Shown: piece after piece, positions 1-5,320 of the stretch
Position numbering within the stretch: position 1 is the first letter of the stretch
How the letters are laid out: each line of letters begins with the position of its first letter
Source of the DNA: Candidatus Saccharimonadota bacterium
GTDB lineage: Bacteria > Patescibacteriota > Saccharimonadia > Saccharimonadales > Saccharimonadaceae
Direction: 5' to 3'
NCBI GenBank assembly: GCA_017964115.1
Contig: JAGCSL010000060.1
Coordinates: 1 to 5,558 of the forward strand
Length of the DNA: 5,558 nt
Notes under the pieces: model-generated
Told to the model about the DNA's origin: nothing
What the model saw: the letters and a program-made list of their open reading frames with translations, nothing else
Databases searched by the model: none
Program-made: the position numbers and the translations under genes

Positions 1-490
1 GACCGAGCTCGAGTAAAGTAAGGACGAGCACGAAATACCAACGGAAATTACGTTTCTCGCGGTTTTTATAGGTATCTATAGCGCCAAATACACCGTTTAG
101 GGTCGTAAAGAATCCGATCATCAAGTTGAGCGCCATATTCGTAAAATTCTCATTCGCGAGCAAGAATGCGCCGACAACTGCGACAGCTAAGTATGGAATA
201 GTTTCTAGGATTTGCAAAAACAATACTTTGCGTTGCGAGTCGCGTTCTTCTCCGGTAGTTTTATGGTCGAGACTAGCCTTAATATAGCCAAGTCGATAAA
301 GTGACCAGAACGAAAAACCCATACCGCCTGACAAAATCATCAGTGGTAGAGTCTTCGTGTCATTGCCGTTACCATTAATAGCCGCAATCGTCATCATTGC
401 CCCTGCAAACAACATCATCAACGACATAGCGAGCTTATTTTTAAGAAAGATATTATAGGCTTTCAGGCCACGCTTCAGGAGCTTGTTCAT
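1..490 (-). CDS. Multi-pass membrane protein of unknown function, 3' end outside window
   Basis: The reading frame opens at the ATG at 490-488 and stays open for 163 codons to the window edge, so the C-terminus is missing. The product is strongly hydrophobic. A short basic N-terminus (MNKLLKRGLK) is followed by likely membrane segments at about residues 20-38, 48-70, 92-112, 117-138 and from 149 on. A charged loop lies near 71-88 (includes DHKTTGEERDSQRK) and another near 139-150. The start is fixed because the only upstream in-frame codons before a stop are two non-start codons: the alaS TAG (499-497) is in the same frame. There is no clear Shine-Dalgarno sequence, so translation probably depends on ribosomes finishing alaS, with which it is likely cotranscribed. 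No catalytic motif is visible and I do not recognise the family. A transporter subunit or a small conserved membrane protein are both possible. Confidence 0.8.
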   Translation of the reverse strand, partial: MNKLLKRGLKAYNIFLKNKLAMSLMMLFAGAMMTIAAINGNGNDTKTLPLMILSGGMGFSFWSLYRLGYIKASLDHKTTGEERDSQRKVLFLQILETIPYLAVAVVGAFLLANENFTNMALNLMIGFFTTLNGVFGAIDTYKNREKRNFRWYFVLVLTLLELG

Positions 491-496
491 ATATTT

Positions 497-2371
497 CTAT
501 TCTACTACGGCTTTAATGCGACGAACACCGGCAGAACTGGATTCTTCTTTCTTGATTTTGAAATGACCAATTACACCAGTATGCTCAACATGTGGACCGC
601 CGCATACTTCGCGAGAGACTGGCTTGTCGAAGTCGCCAATTGTATAAACTGTGAGTTTTTCTGGATATTTATCCCAGAATTGTCCGTGCGCCTTAAGCGT
701 ATCGCGCGCGTAGGCTTTGTCATATTCATCATGGACAACCTTGAGATCTTCCTTAATCCATTCGTTGACCTGATCCTCGATTTTTTGCTTCTCTTCTGGG
801 GTAAGTTTGCGGTCAAGATTGAAGTCGAAACGAAGACGCTCGGCAGTGATGTTGGAGCCCTGCTGACCGATATTTGGATCGATTAGTTGCTGAAGAGCCG
901 CAAGAAGCAAATGCGTAGCAGTATGATACTTTGTAGTTTGCTCACCGTGATCCTCGAGACCACCCTTGAACATGCCTTTGCTGGCGGTTTTGGAACGTTG
1001 ACGTTGCTCTTCGAGCGCGGCGTCAAATTCTTTGCGCCAATCTTTACTGAGTTCAATCTCTTGGCGATAAGCTTCTTCTACCGATAGCTCCATTGGAAAG
1101 CCGTAGGTATCTTGTAGCATGAATAATTCTTTGCCAGTGAGGCCATCTTTCTTGAAACGAGCGAGCTCTTTCATGCCGCGACGCAGAGTCTTGCGGAAGG
1201 CCTGTTCTTCATGGCTAAGCGTATCGAGGACCTGTTCGCGCGTAGTAAGAATACTGTCTGGGAGATCCTTGTAGTTTTCGGCGATTAATGGGAGCACTTC
1301 GGCCAAGAAATCCTGTTCGATGCCGAGATTGAGTGCCTTGAGAACGGCGCGGCGGATCAAACGACGAAGCGCATAGCCTTGCTGCTTGTTGGAAGGCTTG
1401 AGACCTTGGGCGGTTAGAAGATAAGCGCCACGGAGATGGTCGGCTATTACGCGCATATCGGCAGTATGGGATTCGTATTTTTTACCCGAGAGCTCAACGA
1501 GCTTATCGATAATTGGCTTCAAAAGTGAAATTTGGAAAACATCGTAAGAATTCAGAGAAGCGGCCGTAATGCGTTCGAGGCCGGCACCAAAGTCAACGTT
1601 TTTGTCCTTAAGTTCTTCGAAGCTACCATCTTCGAGGCGACGATACTGCATGAAGACTTGGTTGCCGATTTCCATAAAGCGGGCACCGTCGGAAGCCGGG
1701 TGCGCCTTACCATATTTGGCTTCGTCTTGATGTTCTTCGCCAAAATCATAGAAAACTTCGGAATCTGGGCCACAAGGGTCACCAATCGGAGTAGTCTGAA
1801 TGCCGCCACCACGAGACCACCAGTTTTCTTTATCGTTATAGAAGAAGATACGCTCATCGCCCTTGATACCACGCTTATCGCCTTTTTCGGCGGTATCGAT
1901 CTCGGCGATGTCAGCCTTAATGCCAGCTTCAGCAAAGACTTTTTGCCAGATAGCGGCTGCTTCGTCGTCGCGTGGAATACCATATTCCTTGTTGCCAATA
2001 AAGCAAGTAACATAGATTTTCTTTGGATCAAGGCCAATGTCTTGAGTTAAGAAAGTGAAGAAATTGCGAATTTGCTCTTCCTTAAAGTAATCGCCAAGTG
2101 ACCAGTTGCCTAACATCTCAAAAACAGTGGTATGGCGCGGATCGCCAACGTCCTCAATATCTTGCAAGCGCAAACAGGGCTGGGAATCAGTCAGGCGTTT
2201 GCCTTCTTTGTGCGGCTGGCCAAGCAGATATGGCAACAATGGCTGCATGCCGGAACCAGTGAATAATGTTGTAGGGTCGTTCTCTAGAACGAGTGGGGCG
2301 GGCTGGATTTGAACATGCCCTTTAGATTTCATAAAATCGAGATATTTTTGGCGTACTTCACTTGCATTCAT
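497..2371 (-). CDS. alaS: Alanyl-tRNA synthetase, compact form with editing domain but no C-Ala
   Basis: Class II enzyme that charges tRNA-Ala with alanine in the cytoplasm. The product has 624 residues, against about 875 for the usual bacterial enzyme. The catalytic core comes first, with the motif 2 region FEMLGNWSLGDYF (84-96) and motif 3 GAGLERI (262-268). The tRNA-recognition helices follow, with GYALRRLIRRA (332-342) and DTYGFP (421-426); N328 and D421 lie where the family carries the Asn and Asp that read the G3:U70 pair. The editing domain has HTATH (483-487) and CGGPH (590-594), the four zinc ligands that clear Ser- and Gly-tRNA-Ala. Only about 15 residues separate the helical and editing domains, so the usual beta-barrel is absent, and the protein ends just after the editing domain, so C-Ala is absent. 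The ATG at 2371 was chosen because MNASEVRQKYLDF is the normal family N-terminus. A TTG 19 codons upstream would put the promoter inside the gene. Confidence 0.97.
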   Translation of the reverse strand: MNASEVRQKYLDFMKSKGHVQIQPAPLVLENDPTTLFTGSGMQPLLPYLLGQPHKEGKRLTDSQPCLRLQDIEDVGDPRHTTVFEMLGNWSLGDYFKEEQIRNFFTFLTQDIGLDPKKIYVTCFIGNKEYGIPRDDEAAAIWQKVFAEAGIKADIAEIDTAEKGDKRGIKGDERIFFYNDKENWWSRGGGIQTTPIGDPCGPDSEVFYDFGEEHQDEAKYGKAHPASDGARFMEIGNQVFMQYRRLEDGSFEELKDKNVDFGAGLERITAASLNSYDVFQISLLKPIIDKLVELSGKKYESHTADMRVIADHLRGAYLLTAQGLKPSNKQQGYALRRLIRRAVLKALNLGIEQDFLAEVLPLIAENYKDLPDSILTTREQVLDTLSHEEQAFRKTLRRGMKELARFKKDGLTGKELFMLQDTYGFPMELSVEEAYRQEIELSKDWRKEFDAALEEQRQRSKTASKGMFKGGLEDHGEQTTKYHTATHLLLAALQQLIDPNIGQQGSNITAERLRFDFNLDRKLTPEEKQKIEDQVNEWIKEDLKVVHDEYDKAYARDTLKAHGQFWDKYPEKLTVYTIGDFDKPVSREVCGGPHVEHTGVIGHFKIKKEESSSAGVRRIKAVVE

Positions 2372-2377
2372 TTTGTT

Positions 2378-2404
2378 ATTATACAATAATCTGACAGATG
2401 TCGA
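2378..2404 (-). promoter_or_regulatory. alaS promoter, predicted leaderless start
   Basis: Read on the minus strand, a perfect TATAAT lies at 2383-2378, followed by six bases (AACAAA) and then the alaS ATG at 2371. Initiation at the usual distance of seven bases would begin the mRNA on the A of the start codon, and there is no Shine-Dalgarno sequence. The best -35 is TCGACA at 2404-2399 (five of six consensus matches), with a short 15-base spacer. The -10 is certain as a sequence match; the leaderless start is an inference from spacing. Confidence 0.7.
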
Positions 2405-2421
2405 AAACTTAAGCTTTACAA

Positions 2422-2450
2422 TTGACAAATATAACTGTTTATGCTATAAT
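2422..2450 (+). promoter_or_regulatory. Perfect consensus sigma-70 promoter for first secreted-protein gene
   Basis: TTGACA (2422-2427) and TATAAT (2445-2450) are both exact consensus, separated by 17 bases, and TGC just before the -10 gives an extended -10 element. Transcription should begin near A2457, leaving a leader of about 80 nt. It lies back to back with the alaS promoter; the two -35 boxes are 17 bases apart, so polymerases on the two could interfere with each other. Confidence 0.92.
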
Positions 2451-2482
2451 CAAAGGATGTAGCGTTGAGTATGGCTACTGAC

Positions 2483-2508
2483 TGCGCTAGGGGATGAGGA
2501 TTAGCGCA
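2483..2508 (+). promoter_or_regulatory. Hairpin in the 5' leader of the first secreted-protein gene
   Basis: A perfect 7-bp inverted repeat, TGCGCTA (2483-2489) and TAGCGCA (2502-2508), encloses a purine-rich 12-base loop. The loop contains GAGG (2496-2499), which mimics the true ribosome binding site at 2523-2529. The segment CCTC (2509-2512) right after the stem could pair with either GAGG. No T-tract follows, so it is not a terminator. A role in mRNA stability or translation control is an inference; it matches no riboswitch class that I recognise. Confidence 0.5.
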
Positions 2509-2536
2509 CCTCGGACATTTAGAGAGGAGCTTTATT

Positions 2537-3193
2537 ATGAAGCACTACACCCTGAAGCTCGTGGCAATGGTTGCCACACTGGCACTGTCTATGTGTCTCT
2601 TTGTTACCCCGGCGTTCGCTGAAACTGCGGGAATCGGTGTTTTCGAAACCGCGCAGGCCGAACGCGCCAAACTCACGGACTATGCCGAGAATCTCGGCTA
2701 CACCGCAACGGACGGCAAGCTTGGTCTTGTAAAGACAGACAACGATACGTCTGCTTTCGCCGTTCTGAAGTTGAACAACCCAGCAGTAAATATGAAGATT
2801 CGGATCGAATGCTCCGGCGACGGTAATAGTTATGTCTATAATGGCAAAGGCTACGGCATCGCTGGCATTATGAAGCTGATTCGCAAGAATGTTTACTCGC
2901 CAGACAACAGAAAGACCTTGCTCGACGAGGCTCAGAAGCGTGTTGCCGAGTTAAGCAAGTATGCGAGTAGCAGATGGTGGAATGTCTCAGTTAGCGAACG
3001 AGTCCTGGACTCGAGAGTGATTGAAGTGCTCACCTTCCGCAACTCAAAGATGATGTTTAAGGCTCAGATTATCGTGACATCCGGCAAGGAAAAAGTTGCG
3101 ACTGAGTATCGAAAGTGCGGATTGCCGTCATCCAAAAAGGCCATCAAGAAATGGCTGAAAAAGTATGCGGCTCCGGTGTTCCTCCATGAATAA
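2537..3193 (+). CDS. Secreted protein with two divergent alpha/beta repeats, unknown function
   Basis: The product has 218 residues. Residues 1-28 form a classical signal peptide: basic start (MKHYTLK), hydrophobic core, and the cleavage site TPAFA before E29. There is no lipobox, so a soluble secreted form is expected. The mature part holds two modules of about 80 residues, 39-120 and 132-211. Each begins with a helix ending in YA or similar plus an aromatic residue (LTDYAENLGY; LSKYASSRWW), continues through several beta strands with an N-P or N-S turn (LKLNNP; LTFRNS), and ends in a helix (IMKLIRKNVY; IKKWLKKYA). The mature chain is moderately basic (about 32 Lys/Arg to 20 Asp/Glu) and has one Cys per module (C92, C194). 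The start is supported by AGAGGAG at 2523-2529, seven bases upstream. The gene has its own promoter and terminator, and the next gene is a paralogue. I do not recognise the family. Confidence 0.93.
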   Translation: MKHYTLKLVAMVATLALSMCLFVTPAFAETAGIGVFETAQAERAKLTDYAENLGYTATDGKLGLVKTDNDTSAFAVLKLNNPAVNMKIRIECSGDGNSYVYNGKGYGIAGIMKLIRKNVYSPDNRKTLLDEAQKRVAELSKYASSRWWNVSVSERVLDSRVIEVLTFRNSKMMFKAQIIVTSGKEKVATEYRKCGLPSSKKAIKKWLKKYAAPVFLHE

Positions 3194-3207
3194 GCGACAT
3201 TCGTCGC
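3194..3207 (+). other. Small hairpin directly after the stop codon
   Basis: GCGAC (3194-3198) and GTCGC (3203-3207) form a perfect 5-bp stem with a four-base loop beginning on the base after the TAA stop. It has no T-tract of its own and sits just before the true terminator, so it may protect the mRNA 3' end or simply be incidental. Confidence 0.4.
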
Positions 3208-3210
3208 AAG

Positions 3211-3233
3211 AAGCCACCCGCAAGGGTGGTTTT
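3211..3233 (+). terminator. Intrinsic terminator of first secreted-protein gene
   Basis: CCACCC (3214-3219) pairs with GGGTGG (3224-3229) around a GCAA loop, a GNRA-type tetraloop that stabilises hairpins. A G-T and two A-T pairs extend the stem outward (3211-3213 with 3230-3232). The run of T is short (3230-3233, then AAATTT). It separates the first secreted-protein gene from the promoter of the second. Confidence 0.8.
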
Positions 3234-3257
3234 AAATTTCTCAAGCATAAGCGAATA

Positions 3258-3286
3258 TTGACTTTCGAAGCGTTTTGTGATATAAT
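3258..3286 (+). promoter_or_regulatory. Strong sigma-70 promoter for second secreted-protein gene
   Basis: TTGACT (3258-3263, one mismatch) and a perfect TATAAT (3281-3286) are spaced by 17 bases, with TGA giving an extended -10. Predicted start is near 3293, leaving a leader of about 78 nt. The architecture copies that of the upstream paralogue's promoter although the spacer sequences are unrelated. Confidence 0.88.
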
Positions 3287-3319
3287 TGAGTTGTGGTATA
3301 CACTTTCGTTGCCACTGGC

Positions 3320-3343
3320 ACTATATGGGCGGAGACCCATAGT
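3320..3343 (+). promoter_or_regulatory. Hairpin in the 5' leader of the second secreted-protein gene
   Basis: TATGGG (3324-3329) and CCCATA (3336-3341) form a 6-bp stem with the loop CGGAGA. Allowing a two-base bulge, ACT (3320-3322) and AGT (3341-3343) can lengthen the ATGGG/CCCAT core. A smaller GCC-act-GGC hairpin lies just before it (3311-3319). As in the neighbouring leader, the loop carries a purine stretch resembling a ribosome binding site. Any regulatory role is an inference. Confidence 0.45.
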
Positions 3344-3370
3344 TCTATAACAAGGAAGGAGCGTGATCTC

Positions 3371-4162
3371 ATGAGAAAGGTCGCCCGAATAGCAGCTTTG
3401 CTGCTGGTAACCATTCTGTGCGTAGGAGTATTCTCCACACCGACTTTTGCAGCATCGAAAACATCTTTGTCTGCGAAGGCTAACCAAGCCACCAAGAAAC
3501 TCGTTAATTACGGCGAATATCAGGGTTGGACGGCCGACGTCGGACCAACGAAAGTTACCGACAAAAAGGCTGTAGTAAAGGTCACTCTGAGAAATTCGAA
3601 GCACGTGTTTGCCAATATTGCCGTCACAAGCACAGCAAAGAAGACCTATTATCGGTTCAAAAAATACAATCACACCTTCACTGATTGGAAAATCGGTTTG
3701 AAGAAGTATGCGATTAGTTCCGATAAGAAAGCTCTTCTGAAGACGAAAGCCAAGACGAAAGCCAACAGTATTGCCAAAGTAGCGCAAAACAATGCCTGGA
3801 CAGTTAAACGGTCGAGCAGCTACAAGAATGGCAAGGCTTACCAAACGATCAAGGTGAGTAATCCTAGCTACAACAAAAAAATTATCGTAGTAGCACAACG
3901 CAAAAAAGGCAAGGTTGCTGTAAGCTATAAGCTTGGCGGAAAGGCAATGTCACTGAAAAATATCAAGAGCTGGCTGAGTAGCCATAGCTGCGGATATGCA
4001 GAAGTGACTGGCGGAGGTGGCGAAACTCCCCCTGCTCCGGTTGAAGGACCAGCAGATGATTCGGAGTCAGCCATACTTTCCGACGACCCTGACTTTTCTG
4101 GATACAATGGAGACATGGATGTCGGTACAACCGGCGAACCAATACTGCCTCCAACTCCTTGA
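3371..4162 (+). CDS. Secreted, highly basic two-repeat protein with acidic Pro/Gly-rich tail
   Basis: The product has 263 residues. Residues 1-27 are a signal peptide (MRKVARIA, hydrophobic core, STPTFA). Two divergent modules follow, 37-114 and 127-206, with the same pattern as the upstream protein: helix, aromatic (YQGW53; NNAW143), strands with N-S or N-P turns (LRNSK; VSNPS), and a closing helix (WKIGLKKYA; IKSWLSSHS). The linker ISSDKKALL parallels SPDNRKTLL of the neighbour, so the two genes are collinear paralogues. Residues 28-206 are extremely basic (about 40 Lys/Arg to 5 Asp/Glu). A tail from about 211 to 263 has about 12 Asp/Glu and no Lys/Arg, with a TGGGGETPPAP start and an EPILPPTP end, and no sortase motif. 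AAGGAG at 3356-3361, nine bases upstream, fixes the start. An in-frame GTG at 3293 falls on the predicted transcription start and would bury the signal peptide. Function is unknown; surface or polyanion binding is a guess. Confidence 0.93.
   Translation: MRKVARIAALLLVTILCVGVFSTPTFAASKTSLSAKANQATKKLVNYGEYQGWTADVGPTKVTDKKAVVKVTLRNSKHVFANIAVTSTAKKTYYRFKKYNHTFTDWKIGLKKYAISSDKKALLKTKAKTKANSIAKVAQNNAWTVKRSSSYKNGKAYQTIKVSNPSYNKKIIVVAQRKKGKVAVSYKLGGKAMSLKNIKSWLSSHSCGYAEVTGGGGETPPAPVEGPADDSESAILSDDPDFSGYNGDMDVGTTGEPILPPTP
3740..3763 (+). repeat. In-frame 12-bp perfect tandem duplication
   Basis: AAGACGAAAGCC occurs twice in tandem without a mismatch (3740-3751 and 3752-3763) and encodes KTKA-KTKA, residues 124-131 of the second secreted protein, at the start of its second module. 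Identical codon choice in both copies suggests a recent slippage duplication. Confidence 0.85.
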
Positions 4163-4172
4163 AGTGCTAAAG

Positions 4173-4200
4173 ATGCCGCCCCGGTTGGGCGGCGTTTTTT
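4173..4200 (+). terminator. Intrinsic terminator of second secreted-protein gene
   Basis: GCCGCCC (4175-4181) and GGGCGGC (4187-4193) form a perfect GC-rich 7-bp stem with a five-base loop; a T-G and an A-T pair extend it. TTTTTT follows at 4195-4200. The T-tract overlaps the convergent mnmA stop codon (4201-4199). On the minus strand the hairpin is followed only by ATCTTTAG, so it would be at best a weak terminator for mnmA. Confidence 0.93.
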
Positions 4201-5221
4201 ATGCTTCAATAATTCCACCACCGAGGCAAATATCACCACGATAAAAAGCGATCGATTGACCTGGCGTGAGCGACTTCTGCTCTTCTGCAAAAACTAGAAT
4301 TCCATCGTGATAATCCGCATCGACTAGTGGCGCACGATGACGGATGCGCGCCTGTATGTGCCGCCCATCGTCGCCATGGCGCAAAATCACATCTTTCAAC
4401 TTAATTTCTTTAGTCCAAAGTTTGAGCGAATTTAGGTTTCGCGATGCATAAACGATATTCTGCGCCATATCTTTCTTAACTACATAATAAGGTAAGCCGG
4501 CCTTAATATTGAGACCGTGGCGCTGACCGAGCGTGTAGAAGATTGCGCCGTCGTGAACGCCAAGTTCTTCGCCCGTATCATAATCAAGAATCTTGCCAGG
4601 CTGAGTCTCAACAAATTCAGCCAGAAAATCCTTCATATTCGCTTCTCCAACGAAGCAAACGCCCATCGACTCAGCTTTATGTGCCACGCTGAGGCCGATC
4701 TTTTCCGCCAGAGCTTTAACCTCTGGTTTTTTCATGCCACCAACTGGGAAAATGGTTTTGGAGATAGCGTCTTCGGTAATACGATAGAGAAAATAGGTCT
4801 GATCCTTATTCTCATCAACAGCTTTCAATAATGCCGGACCTTCCGTACGAGCATAGTGACCGGTCGCTATCATATCGGCGCCCTGCTCAAAAGCCGTATC
4901 GGCAAAAAGTTTGAACTTAATCTCTTGGTTGCACATAATATCTGGGTTCGGCGTATTGCCCTTTTGATATTCAGACAGCATATAATCAACAACTTTTTGT
5001 TTATATTCTGTTTCAAAATCAAATACACGGAAATCGATGCCGAGTTTTACGGCTACACGCTTAGCGTCAGCGAGATCTTCCGCCCACGGGCACTTCATGC
5101 CGGGAAGATTTTTGCTCCAGTTCTTCATATAGACGCCAATCACCTCGTATCCTTGTTGCTGCAAAAGATAAGCCGACACAGCGGAATCAACCCCACCAGA
5201 CATGCCTAAGAATACTTTCAT
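4199..5221 (-). CDS. mnmA: tRNA-uridine 2-sulfurtransferase MnmA
   Basis: Cytoplasmic enzyme that adds the 2-thio group to the wobble uridine 34 of the tRNAs for Lys, Glu and Gln. It first adenylates the base with ATP and then transfers sulfur from a cysteine persulfide. The product has 340 residues, slightly shorter than typical (about 360-370). The PP-loop SGGVDS is at 8-13; PNPDIMCN (91-98) contains the catalytic C97; TGHYA is at 120-124 and DQTYFL at 140-145. ESMGVCFVGE (184-193) contains C189, the persulfide cysteine. The C-terminal beta-barrel, which helps hold the tRNA, ends in GDICLGGGIIEA. Both catalytic cysteines and the ATP loop are intact, so the enzyme should be active; no sulfur-donor gene is visible nearby. 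The ATG at 5221 gives the canonical MKVFLGMSGG start. Confidence 0.97.
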   Translation of the reverse strand: MKVFLGMSGGVDSAVSAYLLQQQGYEVIGVYMKNWSKNLPGMKCPWAEDLADAKRVAVKLGIDFRVFDFETEYKQKVVDYMLSEYQKGNTPNPDIMCNQEIKFKLFADTAFEQGADMIATGHYARTEGPALLKAVDENKDQTYFLYRITEDAISKTIFPVGGMKKPEVKALAEKIGLSVAHKAESMGVCFVGEANMKDFLAEFVETQPGKILDYDTGEELGVHDGAIFYTLGQRHGLNIKAGLPYYVVKKDMAQNIVYASRNLNSLKLWTKEIKLKDVILRHGDDGRHIQARIRHRAPLVDADYHDGILVFAEEQKSLTPGQSIAFYRGDICLGGGIIEA

Positions 5222-5228
5222 TAGCTAT

Positions 5229-5237
5229 ATCATAACA
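5229..5237 (-). promoter_or_regulatory. mnmA extended -10 promoter, nearly leaderless
   Basis: On the minus strand TGTTATGAT (5237-5229) is an extended -10 with one mismatch in TATAAT. The expected start is about 5222, one base before the mnmA ATG. There is no Shine-Dalgarno sequence and no recognisable -35, which an extended -10 can dispense with. This repeats the arrangement seen at alaS. Confidence 0.6.
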
Positions 5238-5279
5238 TATTTTTCATAAAAATCACCCACGCAAAAGTGATAAAGTTTA

Positions 5280-5288
5280 TGGTAAAAT
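5280..5288 (+). promoter_or_regulatory. Extended -10 promoter for the rightmost gene
   Basis: TGGTAAAAT (5280-5288) fits an extended -10 with one mismatch in the hexamer. Transcription would begin near 5295, giving a leader of about 26 nt that includes GGAGG at 5312-5316. No good -35 is seen. It diverges from the mnmA promoter about 45 bases away. Confidence 0.5.
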
Positions 5289-5320
5289 TTTAGTAAGGCA
5301 ATTTTTTAATTGGAGGTGGC

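Noticed and set aside
2372..2428. In-frame upstream extension of alaS from a TTG at 2428
   Set aside because: It would place the alaS -10 and -35 inside the coding region, has no ribosome site, and adds 19 residues not found at the family N-terminus.
2457..2497. Tiny leader reading frames: ATG-TAG at 2457 and an eight-codon frame at 2471-2497 (MATDCARG)
   Set aside because: Neither has a ribosome site, and such short frames arise by chance; no attenuator-type codon run is seen. A similar five-codon frame at 3325-3342 is rejected for the same reason.
2483..2512. H-type pseudoknot between loop GAGG (2496-2499) and CCTC (2509-2512)
   Set aside because: CCTC follows the stem with no linker, leaving nothing to span the seven stem pairs, so both helices could not form together; only alternative pairing is possible.
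2930..3170. Resemblance of the repeat modules to the double-stranded RNA-binding fold (alpha, beta strands, alpha, with SKKAIKKWL like the SKKxAK motif)
   Set aside because: The modules appear to have four strands rather than three, the other copies lack the motif, and the proteins are secreted. It is noted only as a structure comparison worth making.
3293..3370. GTG at 3293 as start of the second secreted protein
   Set aside because: It coincides with the predicted transcription start, has no ribosome site, and would put 26 residues before a clear signal peptide; ATG 3371 has a good ribosome site.
3128..3898. Long minus-strand open frame opposite the two secreted-protein genes
   Set aside because: It crosses the terminator, promoter and leader of the plus-strand genes, has low-complexity unlikely protein composition, and no start signals; it is an antisense shadow.
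4160..4162. UGA as a sense codon (genetic code 25)
   Set aside because: The TGA ending the second secreted protein is followed within 15 bases by a strong terminator, and no gene here needs an internal UGA.
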